Assembly (NCBI GenBank): GCA_964017045.1
Contig: OZ024810.1
Location: 6,689,562-6,753,561, forward strand
Source: Omphiscola glabra
Taxonomy: Eukaryota > Mollusca > Gastropoda > Lymnaeidae
Reading direction: 5' to 3'
DNA length: 64,000 nt
Shown: positions 11,162 through 23,539 of the stretch, in pieces
Numbering within the stretch: the stretch's first letter is position 1
How the letters are laid out: each line of letters starts with the position of its first letter
Notes under the pieces: model-generated
Database searches by the model: none
What the model was told of the DNA's origin: nothing
What the model saw: only the letters and a program-made list of their open reading frames with translations
Made by a program: the position numbers and the translations under genes

Positions 11162-14100
11162 CTAGCGAGGACCCGGCATGCGTTGCAATACCACTCATCG
11201 AAATAAAGTGTCCGTGTTTTAATAATTTTTTTGTAAGTTCTTCTAATAAACACCTTTTTTTAACCGTCTGGTGCGTATTCGAATTAAATAGAAGGTTTTA
11301 AGAAGTGTCAGCAGACCACACGCAGCTGTCCGTGTGGGAAGCATGGATTTTCCAAATTTAGTCCCAAAACATATAGCGATTGATCCCCCCATGCAATAGC
11401 TATGTTTGAAATTATATTTATATGGCTCATTTATTACATATAAACAAATTTAGGGCCCCCGGCCCCAAAAGTAATATTGTGAAATATTTGTACTAAATCA
11501 GAAACCTATTTATTAAGTCACATATACAAAATGAAATGTCACAGTAATTCCACCCACTTATGCAATAGCTCTGCTTGACGTTATATTTACATAGCTCATA
11601 TAAGAAAAAAAAAAGAATTTAAGGCCCCCGGCCCAAAGCGGAATATTGTAAAATATTTGCACTTCTTTAGAAACCTAATGCGGGCCTGCACACAACAACT
11701 CACTGAAAGTTTATCGCATTCAGATGAATAGTATAGGAACTCATACGGACATTATATTTAAATAGCTCATATTAGAAAGAAAAACTACTATAGGGCCCCG
11801 GTCCAAAACTGGTAATTCTTTGTAAAATGAATGGGTTTTGATATTCATGGATATACTTTTATAAATGTACTTACGTTGTGTTAACGTCATTTATTTTATT
11901 AATTCGTAAAATGAGAATATAGCATCTATTTTTAACAACAGTAATATCATTGGATTTAAAGATATAAAATTGTACACACTCTATTTCCTAACCCCCATAT
12001 ATATGTACCTAAGAAGGCAAATTATTTGTCAAATTCATTTTGTCAACTTCCCCCTCCCCCAAACAGAGTTTTAAAGAAATTAATAAAATCATCCACGGGA
12101 TTGTAATCCACTTACTTACGCAAAAACATTTTTTTTGCATTTCAAATGCTTTGTTCTTATTTAAATGAGTGATAAGTGCATTAGTGGATGCTATTTGGAT
12201 ATGTAGTTTCGCTGCACTGATTGCATTAAACGGCATTTTCGTATTAAAAGTATATTTAAAGGGTAGGGTTTTTTTAAATTTTATTTATTAATTTATAAAT
12301 TTCATAAATGTATATTTTTTGGAAAGAATAAAAGTAAAAATTTATTAAACGTTAAAAATAAAAAGCAAAAATTTTATTTCATTTTTTAAATTGTAGCAAT
12401 TTAAAAAGCAATCTATTATATTTATTAATTTTACTTTTAGGAAGGGGGAAATACATTATCAATTTTATTAGGCGTGGTTATTAAATCAGATAAATTTTTG
12501 CATTGAATAAATAGACAATTTGAGTTCTGAGGTCATTTGCGTTATTATTTAGAACAAATTAATTTTACTTTTATTACGCAATATTTGGAACGTACTTAAA
12601 AAATGCACTACAATCAACAGATGTTTTGGTTTCCCCGATAAATGTGATTACAGTGTAATTCTTTGATTATAATTTGTTTTATTAATTTTCATAACTTTCA
12701 ACCACATATAAAATGTTTAAAATAGTTCCTTAGTTGTTACTCCAGATTTATTTGTAATTTATATTATTAATACTTAAAATTTTATTAAAATTAAAGCGAA
12801 TATACAATATATTTTTCGCATTACCATTGATTCGAGTTCCTTAAAATAATAGAAGAAAACTATGATTGTTTTAAAAAATGGGAACGTATTTAAATCGTAT
12901 CGGTTCTTTGTGAGTTACGGTCAGCATAGATCATTCTTATATAATAGATGTATTACTACATCATTGCTATTCAAAATCACAACACATTTACAAAGCTATA
13001 TCCGATTCTAAAATACGTCACAAAATTCAAGCTTATTAATAAAAACAACAAAAATACTCTCTACACTAAACATGCAAAAACGTGTTTTCTCTGCTCTTGC
13101 TACAAATTGATGTCTGTTGGCATTTGTTCAAGGGCGGTTGAGTTGATAGCTCCGTTTGAAATTATTTTGATAAAGTTTGTTAAAGAAAACAAAACGAATT
13201 TAAGGACATCGGCCCATGCGAAATATTGTAAAATGTTGTTCTAATTTAGAAACATTTGCGGGAGCGCGCATATCAATTCACCAAAGTTTTTATCGCAATC
13301 GGATGAATAGTATAGGAATGCATACGATAAGTATATAGATAATAAATGGTAGAAAACGAATTAAGGCCCCCGGCCACAAACGGAATATTGTAGAATTATT
13401 GTATTACTTCAGAAACCTACTTATTATATCACAAAATTAAAAAAAGAGAAACATATTACTGAAGTTGTATTCAGATAAATGGTATAGGAGTGCATACAGA
13501 TATTATTTTTTACAAAGCTCATATAAGAAAAATAACGATTTTGGGGCCAACGGCCAAAAACGGATTATTTTAAAAGTGTTGTAACTACTTCAGAAACCTA
13601 ATTACTATGTGACACACACAATTTAATGTCGCTATTTGTATTTTATAAAAAATCTATCCATCCACACATTAGCTCTGTTTGAAATTGTATTTGTATAGCT
13701 CATATAGGAAAAATAGAACATAGGGCCCCTGGCTCAAAAAAGAATATTTTAAACGGTTGTAATAATTTGAAAAGCTTTGCGGACTTGGGTAAAACATTTT
13801 ACTAAAGTTTTATCGCATTCAGATAAATGATATAGGAGCGCATACAGAAATTATTTTGTACAAAGCTCATATAAGAAAAAAAAAAGAATTTGGGAACAAC
13901 GGCTGAAAACGGAATATCTTAAAAGTATTGTAATTACTCATTAACATGGGCGACCTTATGGACAACCTTTCAACAAAGTTTTGTTGCAATCGCATGAATG
14001 GTGTAGGAGCGCATACGGTTTGAAATTATATTTATATAGCTCATATTGGAAAAATAGAACATGGGGCCCCTGGCTCAAAACATAATATTTTAAACGGTTG

Positions 14101-15423
14101 TAATAATTGGAAAAGCTTTGCGGGCGTGGGAAAAACATCTAACTAAAGTTTTATCGCATTCAGAAGAATGGTATAGGAGTGCATACCGAAATTATTTTGT
14201 ACAAAGCTCATATAAGAAAAAAAAGAATTTGGGGCCAACAGCTGAAAACGGAATATTTTAAAAGTATTGTAATTACTCATTAACATGCGCGACTTTATGG
14301 ACAACCTTTCAAAAAAGTTTTGTTGCAATCACATGAATGGTGTAGGAGCGCATACGGTTTGAAATTATATTTATATAGCTCATATAAGAAAAAACGAACA
14401 TGGGGCCCCTGGCTCAAAACGGAATATTTTAAAACGGTTGTAATAATTTAGAAACCTTTGTGGGCATGCTCGCAACATCTCGTCAAAGTTTTAGCGTATT
14501 CGAATAAATGGTGTAGGAGCGCAGACGAAATCTATTGTTTACAAAGCTAATATAAGAAAAAAAAACGATTTTGGGGCCAACGGCTAAAACAAAATATTTT
14601 GAAAGTGTTATAATGACTCAGTAACATGCGCGAGCTTATGGAATAAAACTCTCCAATGTTTTGTCGCAATCGCATGAATGGTGTAGGAGCGCATTCGGTT
14701 TGAAACTATATTTATATAGCTCATATAAGAAAAAACGAACATGGGGCCCCTGGCTCAAAACGGAATATTTTAAAACGGTTGTAATAGTTTAGAAACCTTT
14801 GTGGGCATGCTCGCAACATCTCGTCAAAGTTTTAGCGTATTCGAATAAATGGTGTAGGAGCGCAGACGAAATCTATTGTTTACAAAGCTCATATAAGAAA
14901 AAAAAACGATTTTGGGGCCAACGGCCAAAACTAAATATTTTAAAAGTGTTATAATGACCCAGTAAAATGCGCGAGCTTGTAGAATACAACTCTCTAATGT
15001 TTTGTCGCAATCGCATGAATGGTGTAGGAGCGCATACGGTTTGAAACTATATTTATATAGCTCATATAAGAAAAAACGAACACGGGGCCCCTGGCTCAAA
15101 ACGGAATATTTTAAAACGTTTATAATTATTTCCAAACCTTTGTGGGCGTGCTCGTAACATTTTACCCAAGATTTAGCGCATTCAGACGAATGGCGTAGGA
15201 GCGCAGACGGAAATATTTTTTACAAAGCTCGTATGAGAATAAAAACGAATGAAGGGCCAACAGCCGAAAACGAAATAATTGAAAAGTTTTTTAATGTCGC
15301 AGTTAAATGCCTAGGTAGGTGGCCAACAACTCACCAAAGTTTTGTTGCAATCGCATGAATGGTGTGGGAGCGCATATGAGACAAACATACATACATACAT
15401 ACATTCATTTTTATATATATAGA
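11162..15423 (-). mobile_element. Helitron-2 (family I), satellite-bearing
   Basis: The 3' end (CTAG at 11,162-11,165, preceded on the minus strand by a GGCAT-type hairpin and CGGGTCCTCG) and the 5' end (TC at 15,423-15,422 followed by the ATA/TATG microsatellite) are both present, with A|T flanks. Length is 4,262 bp. No RepHel coding survives beyond a few bases after the 3' hairpin, so it is non-autonomous. The half nearest the 5' end is a regular tandem array of about 170-bp monomers. The segment about 12,000-13,050 is homologous to 29,520-30,360 in another copy. Confidence 0.85.
13300..15375 (-). repeat. 170-bp tandem array with ~341-bp dimer structure
   Basis: The anchor 'g(t/c)g/ataggagc' occurs at 13,830, 14,001, 14,171, 14,340, 14,511, 14,681, 14,852, 15,022, 15,193 and 15,362, i.e. 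spacings of 169-171 bp over nine intervals. Alternate monomers are more alike ('gggcccctggctcaaaacgg' type versus 'ggggccaacggc' type), so the array has a dimeric higher-order unit of about 341 bp. More diverged monomers precede it at 13,310 and 13,482. The monomer resembles the 5'-terminal part of the Helitron itself. Confidence 0.9.
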
Positions 15424-15453
15424 TGTCAACAGAAATGAGGAGCATCCTAAGCA
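15423..15453 (+). repeat. 31-bp LINE scrap between two Helitrons
   Basis: These bases are identical to 9,441-9,471, inside the plus-strand LINE fragment. They are all that separates the 5' end of Helitron-2 from the truncated 3' end of Helitron-3. Confidence 0.8.
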
Positions 15454-16222
15454 TGCACTCAAAAAAGAAAGTATTTGTGTTTTAATTACTTAAGAGCTTT
15501 TAAATTAAAAAATTTCTTTATTTTTTCGGCAAAAACTGCTGAGTGCTATAATTTTTGCTGTTCAAAACCATAACACGTTCACAATGTCATGTCCGATTCT
15601 ATAATACGTCACAAAATTCAAGCTTATTTATAAATACAATAAAAATACTCTCTACACTAAACATGCAACAAAATTTGTATTTGATTCAATTTCATCCACC
15701 CATGAAATAGCTCTGTTTGAAATTATATTCTTACAGTTCAAATAAGAAAAAATTAAATTTGGGGCCCCCGATCAAAAACGGAATATTTTAAAATGGTTGT
15801 ACTAATAAAGTAACCTTAGCTAGCATGCGCACAACAACTCACCAACGCAAAAGGAAATTATATTTATAATATAGTAAATAAATTTCACTAAAGTTTTATC
15901 GCAATCGGATGAATGGTATAGGAATGCATACGATAATTATCACCACAAACGGAATATTGTATAATTGTTGTATTGTTGTATTACTTTAGAAACCTACTAA
16001 TTATTTCACACACAATTTAATGTCGCTATTTGTAAATGATTAAAAATCTATTCATCAATGCATTAGCTCCGTTTGCAATTCAAGGGTTGTAATGACTTAG
16101 TTAAATATCCGGGTTTGTGAACAACAACATCTTTAAAGTTTTGTCACAATCGCATAAATGGTGTACGAGACATTCACAAAAGATACAGATACATACACGC
16201 ATTCATTTTTATATATATAACA
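15454..16222 (-). mobile_element. Helitron-3 (family I), short non-autonomous copy
   Basis: The 3' end is truncated: the minus strand has the 'gagtgcat' and '..cttaagtaattaaaac' words of the family terminus but lacks the CTAG hairpin. The other end shows the typical run 'acattcatttttatatatata' reversed, but the terminal TC is lost. Inside are family segments (see 2,684-3,369) and one or two monomers of the 170-bp repeat. It is about 770 bp. Confidence 0.7.
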
Positions 16223-16563
16223 ATGTGTCATTTGATCTAAGGGAAATTCGTATATAAATTCAGTATAAATTTGAAATTTCCAACTACTATAACTTTCTTA
16301 AATTGCCCATTCGCTATACTTTATCTAAATGCACAGAATCTATTTTTTTTTTAAACGTACAAAAAAATTGAATTGGCATCATAATTGAAATGCTAGGTCA
16401 CATCTAAAATAAAATTAATAATATAAAAAATAGTGCAATGCAAATGAATCGGGCACATTGTTTGTTATTGTGATATTAAAGAGAAAAGTAATATTTTTAA
16501 AAAAAAACTGTTATTTATGAAACTCTGTGAAAGAGGTAAAACAAAAACACTTTGATTTAATAA
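16223..16563. other. AT-rich spacer, nothing recognised
   Basis: About 340 bp of AT-rich DNA between a family I and a family II Helitron. No coding, TIR or repeat signal. Confidence 0.4.
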
Positions 16564-16624
16564 CTAGCGGATATACCCGACAATTTGCCGGGGTAGCATA
16601 TTGAAGGATATTCGGTATCCTGCT

Positions 16625-17430
16625 CCTCGGCACGTAGTGATCCTTTCCCGCCATATGGATCGATCCTCCGCCAGGTCCTCCCAATGTGAGATGTTGATGT
16701 TGGCCGCCTTCATGTCTCTTTTGCATATGTCTATGTATCTGAGACGAGGCCGTCCAACTGACTTTGACCTTAGGTATGCGACCAGATTGCATTCGCTTGA
16801 CGTGCCCATGCCAGCGGAGGCGTCTTTGGATTAAAATGGCTGGGATGCTGCACATATTTGTTTGAGATAGGACATCCGTGTTGGGGACTTTTTCCTGCCA
16901 TTTGATGTCAAGGATATGGCGCAGGCATCTGAGATGGAAGCCACTGAGCCTTTTTTCGTGTCTTGTGTATGTGGTCTAAGACTCACTTCCATAGAGGAGT
17001 GTGTTCAGTACGCAGGCCTGGTATACCTGCAGTTTGGTTCTTGTGAGTTTGGCATTGGACCAGACTCTTGTCTTCAATCTCGCCATGACAATTGCAGCCT
17101 TCCCTATCCTACCACTTATCTCATCCTCCATTGAGAGGCTTCTCGAAATGTTCGACCCTAGATATGTGAATCTGTCAACAGCATCCAAGTCGCAGTCGTC
17201 GATGGAGATAGTGGGGAGAGCGTCCTGAGTCATAATGTTGATTTTCTTTAAGCTGATGATCAGGCCAAACTCTTTACAGGCTGCGGATAAACTGGATACA
17301 AGGCTCTGCAGGCTGTCTGCTGAGTGAAATACTAAAGTGGCGTCATCTGCAAATAAGAGCTCGCGTAGTATGACCTTTCTTATTTTGGTCTTATTTTGGT
17401 CTTAGTAAGGCGCGCAATTTCACCAATATA
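16625..17430 (-). mobile_element. LINE-B fragment inside Helitron-II
   Basis: The minus strand encodes the RT thumb and C-terminal part: DAVDRFTYLGSNISRSLSME, VYQACVLNTLLYGSES, then VGRPRLRYIDICKRDMKAAN and WEDLAEDRSIWRERITTCRG. It is the same subfamily as the copy at 35,880-38,430. The reading stops abruptly at ITTCRGA and joins Helitron 3'-end sequence, so the LINE is truncated at its 3' end. Confidence 0.8.
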
Positions 17431-17760
17431 TTGTATATATGAGATCAGTACCCTTCGGGTTTTTGAATATGGATAATAAAGTGTATGTGTACTAAGTTTG
17501 TTCAAGATCCATCTATCCATGTACGAGTATTACGCCTATTGATATTTATGCTGCACAAATTCAGTGTGGCCCCTGGCCCCAGAGGGATTGATATTATGAG
17601 GTCAGTACCCTTTAATTTTTTAATATGGATAAGCAACTGTGTGTGTATTAAGTTTGGTCAAGATCCATCTACTCAAGTAGGAGTATTTGCTTTTAATGGT
17701 ATTTATATAGTTTATATATTTATTTAGTTCATATTTTGGGCCTCCATGTGTATTAAGCGT
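17430..17760. repeat. Two-unit repeat, family II Helitron interior
   Basis: Two copies of a unit of roughly 150 bp containing 'gaggtcagtaccctt', 'aatatggataa' and 'aagatccatcta', separated by 'gtggcccctggccccaga'. The same words appear at 19,735-19,760 and in reverse at 26,640-26,740, both inside family II copies. Confidence 0.65.
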
Positions 17761-18189
17761 ATTGACCTATTGAACTTTCTGGTAAATTATGGATTAAATA
17801 TGCATTAAACTGTTTAAAAACTGCCTTTTCTCCAATACCAAAAATTATACAACTAAATGCAGTCTAAAGCAACTATAGTACATTTAAGTTAAAAGAGGGA
17901 CCCTGGGGCCAATTATTTAAAATTGACGAATTAGTTAATGATTCAGGGAAGTTATGACGTTTAATCTTTAAATTTGTCCTATTAAAATCTTTTGAATAAT
18001 AAAATAGATTTAGCGTTTTAAATTATCGAGCTTTCTGGAAAATTTTAGATTGGATATTCTTTTTCTAAATCCACCGATATTTCAGTACGGACAATGACGT
18101 CTGTTGCTACCATCTTGGGCCTATATCCATTAATTCACTTTGACTTAGAGTGTTGTCTGCCAATTAATATTTATATAGCTTACATTAGG

Positions 18190-19702
18190 AAATATAAAAG
18201 CCGCGACCCCTCATGTTGTGGGGACCCCCAACCACAAACTTATTTTCATTGTTACTTCATAAATGTAATTTTGCTTCTGTTATGTATGAAATAGCTCTTT
18301 CGATTTTGAGTGCCACCAAATATGAAACTTCAACAGCTGCCACCAGTGTCATGTCTGGCTTTCTAGATTCCATCAGTTTTACCTTTAAAATAGTTGCTAT
18401 CCTTGCCGTCAACGTTCAGATGCTTGCAATAAAAATGGTGTTTTAGTTTGTTTGGCTTCATAGATTCGGCTGATAACCAATAAGTTTCAAAAACACATTG
18501 CGGTTGCTCAATCGCTGTTTAATTATTGAGGTAAAACCGTAGTGTAAATATTTCTCACTGTATTTTCTTTTCTTAACGTTCTGCTCTACACGATCCATTG
18601 TCATGTTTGCTAATGAAAATAAAGATAGCAATAGCTTTAAAAAAGATGATATATTGAAGATCTCAGTGGAAGAAACAGACATGTCTTATTTTGAAGAGTT
18701 TTGGAAAAGGGGAGTTTAAAGTATCAAACATGTTCCCAATGAACAATAAAATGTTATAATTTGACTGTATTTAATGATACCATTTTACTTTTAAAATATA
18801 TCAGTTACTAGGTATTTTGTGACAGAATATTGAAATTTATTAATTAAAGTATATTTTCTGATTTTTAAAAGCCAATTAGATTTCTTAGTCATCACTTAAA
18901 ATCTTAAAAAGCAGTTTACAAGCCACTGAGATCTCGTACTTACGGTGTAATGACTCATTGAAAAAGTAATAAATTCTATCAAATTTATACTTTCATAAAT
19001 CATAAGTAGCATATGAGTAATATGATTTATTATGTCCTTGAACTGGTACTGAAATTTATGGAATACGCTTATTTTATGCTATTTTAAAGTCATTACTCAT
19101 TCACTATAAGACGTTCATGAATAATATAAAAAATAATGGTCTGCATTTTCAATAACAATGAGAACTTAGAGAGATATTTTATGATGTGTTTAACACCTTT
19201 TTAATCAGGTGTCACTAAATACAATTGCACAAAATGATTGACAATGACTCAGTGGTCAGTTTCAAGGTAACCTGTTTTTTTTTTCTTTTACATTTTCACT
19301 GGATTTGTCTGCTTCTTCTAAAGTATGCATTATTTATCATTCGCGATTACCCGTTAACGACCTGATTTGTGAAATAGTTTTCACTGTAACAGAATTGTTT
19401 ACTCTTACGATTTTGGCGTGCAATGTACGATTTTGAGGTGTGTATATAATATATACAGTATTTTTATTTTTTACTATTAATTTTTACTATGGATTGAATG
19501 ATTTGCTGACAATATTGTACGATTTTAAGAGTGAGTGTAAGCTTTATTATGGGATGAATAGTTCAAGGGAGGGACATGTCTTGTTTTTCAGCTGGATCAG
19601 ATCAATCGGTTTCTGACCATCTGCATCTGAAATGTGTGTTTTCCAATGGTCTTAGGTGACCCCTGTGAAAGGGTCTCACGACCCACAGGTTGAGAACCGC
19701 TG
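18190..19702 (-). mobile_element. SPIN-like hAT element, copy 1 (internally deleted)
   Basis: The right end (19,640-19,702) reads as the SPIN-type terminus: '..gatggtcttaggtgaccc', 'gacccacaggttgagaaccg' ending CTG. The left end keeps 'gccgcgacccctcatgttgtg' but has lost its outermost bases. The interior aligns by eye along its length with copy 2 (34,211-39,177), minus the nested insertions there. A transposase N-terminus remnant sits on the minus strand. It gives the empty site for the MITE at 38,740-38,935 ('cttctaaag' there). Confidence 0.8.
18458..18682 (-). pseudogene. hAT transposase N-terminus, BED-finger start
   Basis: The minus-strand frame reads KKRKYSEKYLHYGFTSI, the start of the BED zinc-finger region in this hAT lineage; the fuller version in copy 2 has KYSEDYLQYGFT followed by CYLL and SAESMKPKK. 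The frame is lost before the second cysteine. The ~30 codons upstream (from 18,682) are the presumed natural leader with M at 18,682. It is a fragment of a transposase of about 600 residues. Confidence 0.7.
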
Positions 19703-19829
19703 TCTTAAGAGTTCCTTCTGGATAATGTGTCAAGTTTGGTCAAGATCCATCAATCCGTGTAAAAGTCTTTGTGGAACACACAAACAAATTTTTACTTTTA
19801 TATATATATATATGATTTATGAAATTCGT

Positions 19830-20381
19830 GGGCTCTGTTGAACTGAGAGAGGAGGTACTGAACAAGCGCTTCTGGATCTAACGTTGTAGTTTCCCCTTCT
19901 GAAATGGTATGGCCATTTGACATCTGACCCAAAAACACAGGCTGACATACTCAATCAGCAGTTCCAGTCGGTCTTTGGTGATGACAGAGAACCTTTTGAA
20001 CACAACCTACCCAGTCTTGGAAGATTTTCAGATTTCAGGACAAGGGATGCTTGTTTCCTCAAAACCATTAACCCATACAAAGCATGTGGTCCTGACAATA
20101 TAAAACCACGAGTGCTCAAAGAAATGACCAAAGAAATCGCTCCTGCAAAGACAATCCTCTTCCAATCGTCGCTGTGCACTGGCAATGTTCCAGCAGACCG
20201 GAGAACAGCGAATGTCACTCCAATCTACAAAGGGTAGCATTCCGACCCTGCCAATTATCGTCCGATATCCCTCACCAGTCTGGTATGCAAACTATTGGAG
20301 CACATAATCGTAAGCGCAGACTTGAAGCATCTTAAAAGCAAAAATATACTCGACTGTCAGCATGGCTTCAGAGTCATGTGA
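19830..20381 (+). mobile_element. CR1-like LINE-D, left part of a split copy
   Basis: The plus strand encodes DPKTQADILNQQFQSVFGDD, ACGPDNIKPRVLKEMTKEIA, FQSSLCTGNVPADRRTANVT and, after one stop, DPANYRPISLTSLVCKLLEH and LDCQHGFR. These are RT domains 0-3 (PDNI.PRVLKE, YRPISLTS, QHGFR) of a CR1/Jockey-type LINE. The copy is interrupted at 20,381 by the hAT element and resumes at 24,548. Confidence 0.85.
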
Positions 20382-20469
20382 GACCCAGCCAGTGTTTCTT
20401 TCAGGCATACCTCCGGGGGGTCACTACCCCCCGGAGCAAGTCAAGTGCCCCCCCGGGGGAAAATATGTA

Positions 20470-22300
20470 ACAAAAAATAATTTTAAAAAATACTCTAAAT
20501 TTAGATTTTATAAAATTTTTAAAAATTATTGAAATGTGTGCCTTTAATCGATTACAATTATTGAAACAAATAAAATATCGCTTTGTTCGATATATATTGA
20601 TGATCCATAGCGTTCAGGTTAATCTTGTTACAGGCTCGCAGAAATCGATTATAAATATGGTATTGTTTTTAAAATTGGCCGCTCCTGATCATAAGCTAAA
20701 GCTTACTTTTTCTGATTCGCAAATATCGGTATCTTTTATTTAATTACATTTTGCAGCTGCAAAAGTTGAAAGACTTTTTGTAAATTAAATATAGTTCTTG
20801 CTACGAAATAAACATGTGCAATCTGTTTTCAAATTATATTGTATAATAGCATCATGCTTTAAAAAATCATTTTTAGCAAACATTTTAATGTAGTAGATTC
20901 CATAGATGTATGCTGACATAGATAAAATGAAAATTTAAAAATAATAATAATAATAATTTAAAAACAAAAAAATAGGAATTTACCGGTTACATACAAATAG
21001 TGGACATTTCATCATAATTATTAAATCGACAGAGTAAAATGATTTTAAAAAAAAATAGTCTTTATTTATTAAATCCCCAAGGACTTTTCTCTGTTAATAT
21101 AATAATAATAAACAATCTTCCCCAGCTGTTTGAACGATTTAAAAAAAAAATATTTTAAGATGATAATCCAGTAGAAAGAATATATATATTTAAATTTAAA
21201 CAACGAATTAAAAAAAATAGAGTATTTCGATTATCTTGTAAATGTCATTTTTGGTAGAAGTTAAAAAAAAAATTATATGGAATTGGTAAAAAAATTGTTT
21301 TCAAGTATAATATCGAAGAGGCAAGTTGTAATGATCTGAAGCAAATTTATATAGTAGTCTAAATTTCTTAATTAACATTTCAATCAACTGAATATTGAGA
21401 ATTGAAACTTTAATAATTTATACGATAAAAAATCACACATTAATAAATATATGAGTCTTTTGTAAACAATTCTTGACTTCTGAACAAACATGTCGGTTAC
21501 ATATGATTTATAAATAAATACCAATTTTGAAAACCCATAAAGATATAGTCTTTAGCCTTTTGTACAGAAAAGCTTTTTTTCTTTTTGACTTTGGTGAAAC
21601 TTGGAAATATTTTGAAATAAACGTATGTTTTTGGTTCTTCTTTTTCGTTCAAAATTTAAAACTATTTTTAAATTTCTTTTTTGGGATGGATACCTTTTTT
21701 GGAAGGAATTTTTTTTCTTAAGTTTAAAAATATTTTGTAGTAAATTCATTATTTTTATGTAGTTGATCCCAAAAATATTTAAAAATAATAACTTTAAAAA
21801 TACATTACTTTTCAATTTGTACAAAAAATGTTTGCATACCACACTTAGTCAAGCAGAGACGTCGCTTGACTCTTTATGGCACCCGTGCTACTTTTCGGTT
21901 TTTTCTTCCCTACTTAGCAGTAAAAGTTGATAATTTAATGTAATTACAGCCCAACTTTAAGCCCCTAAAATATACGAGACCCCATGCAGCTATGTGGGTT
22001 GCAGACCTCACACGATGGCTCTTAGGTCAAATGACACCTAAAATCTTAACTAGCATCTCTCCCGTTGCTCTACAGTTAAGTGTTTAATGATGCGAAACTA
22101 AATTTAACTACGGTATGTAAAAAAAAAATGCATTCTTGCATTTTGAATTTATCAAAAAATTTCCGGGGCCTATAAAGTTTTAAGGGGCGAGTCTAAGCTA
22201 AGAAGTATCTCTCGATAAAAAACATACCCTAAGGGCTCCCAATTGGACTGAATTTATTTAATATTGTGCTGATGGAAGAGTTAGTAATGTCCTGTTATTA
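20470..22300. other. AT-rich interior of hAT-2, no coding signal
   Basis: Long AT-rich sequence with A/T homopolymers. Parts recur at 25,370-26,300, 31,544-31,700 and 39,186-40,760, which marks them as hAT-2 family sequence. The open frames here (for example 21,527-21,842 on both strands) are low-complexity F/K-rich strings and not genes. Confidence 0.5.
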
Positions 22301-22369
22301 TCGTTATTTCTAGCGATTCCCACCCAAATGTCTGAAATGTTTACATCAGTGGCGCTTCATCTCATTTAG

Positions 22370-23500
22370 GGCCCTGGCCTGCTCCACCCCATTCTTCCAT
22401 TGGGATCGATCCATCGCTTTACACCTCCATGTGCGAACCCCAACCTTTGTAAGCCCTTCTCTACATCGTCAATCCATCTAAGTCTTGGTCGACCGGTGAG
22501 CCGTCTGCCCCTAGGTTTCTGCCTTTAGATCGTTTTTGTTGCTCCAGAATCCGGCATCCTTTCAATGTGTCCTGCCTAGGGCAGTCTGCCTTTTTTTTAT
22601 ATTGTTGTGACTATGGATGGGTATTTGTACAATTGATATAGCTCTTGGTTTGTACGGATTCCCAAAACAAAATTGTCTATCATCGGGTCATATATTTAGC
22701 AGGTTCTCTGCTTTTCTGGTAGGAACCAAGTATCACTACTGGTCTTGTGATAGTGGTGTATACTGCTTTCTTTGTTCCCTTAGCAATATTTTTGCTTTGA
22801 AGTAGCTTTTGTAAATTGAAATAAGAACGGTTGCAAGCTGTTATTCTTTCTTGCACCTCCGATTTTATTTCCTCTTGCTTATTTATAGTCACTCCTAGAT
22901 ATTTGAAAGTAGCTACTCTCAAAGGCGTAGATGTTCATATTGATGAAGTCATCAGTGCGTATTTCCTGACATTATCATAAATATTGCCTTCGCTTTATTT
23001 ACATCAAGACCAGCTTTGACCGTCACATCTTCAAGTTCCCTGAAAGTTTTAATTATTTCATCAATGCTGTGTCTACGAAGTAGCGCTATATCGTCTGTGT
23101 AGGCCAGGTATTGCAGTGGCTGGCTTTATAAAATTCCTTATGGTTGTTCTGTACCACCTCTCAGGGGCTCACATGTATGTTTCTAATGCTTTTTTCTAAA
23201 GTGATGTTGAAAATGATACACAGATTTCTTTGTCTGAGGCCCAGATTGATTGGGAACTCCCTCAAGTACTACATCTGTACTTTGATTCTACTTTTTTAGT
23301 TATCCATCGTCATATGTATGAGTCGGGTAAGTTTGTTAAGGACTCCAAGTTCCAGCACAGCATCGTTCATGTATTTCCTGTATATGCTAGCATAACCTGA
23401 TTTGTAGTCCAGATATAGTTGGTGTATGTTGATGTATTCTTAGCATTTTTCTACGAGACATCTAACAGTAAATATATGAACGTTTGAAATGCCCCTTCAC
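22370..23500 (-). mobile_element. LINE-E fragment (RTE-like RT)
   Basis: The minus strand encodes an RT active site AYTDDIALLRRHSIDEIIKT at about 23,120-23,060 (Y-x-D-D type), then RELEDVTVKAGLDVNKAKA, FKYLGVTINKQEEIKSEVQE, KGTKKAVYTTITRPVV and finally a C-terminus MD.RCREGLTKVGVRTWRCKA at 22,500-22,410. The order is correct for a single LINE. It lies inside hAT-2 and is frameshifted. Confidence 0.75.
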
Positions 23501-23539
23501 ACATTATCTTAAAGATACATTGAATACAGTGCATGATAC

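Larger units (their letters stand above)
16564..19815 (-). mobile_element. Helitron-II, composite with captured or nested LINE and hAT
   Basis: On the minus strand the 3' end is a CCCG...CGGG hairpin followed by TATATCCGCTAG (CTAG at 16,564-16,567). The 5' end is TC at 19,815-19,814 followed by an AT dinucleotide run. Flanks are A|T. The termini differ from family I. Between them lie a LINE-B piece (16,625-17,430), a two-unit internal repeat (17,430-17,760) and a SPIN-like hAT (18,190-19,702). That both termini belong to one element is inference from orientation and flanks. Confidence 0.65.

Noticed and set aside
13300..15375. Regular repeats that might be mistaken for a CRISPR-like array
   Set aside because: Monomers are about 170 bp and contiguous, with no unique spacers, inside Helitron ends in a eukaryotic genome.
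21527..21842. F-rich and K-rich overlapping frames
   Set aside because: Low-complexity AT-rich sequence inside hAT-2; the two strands mirror each other.
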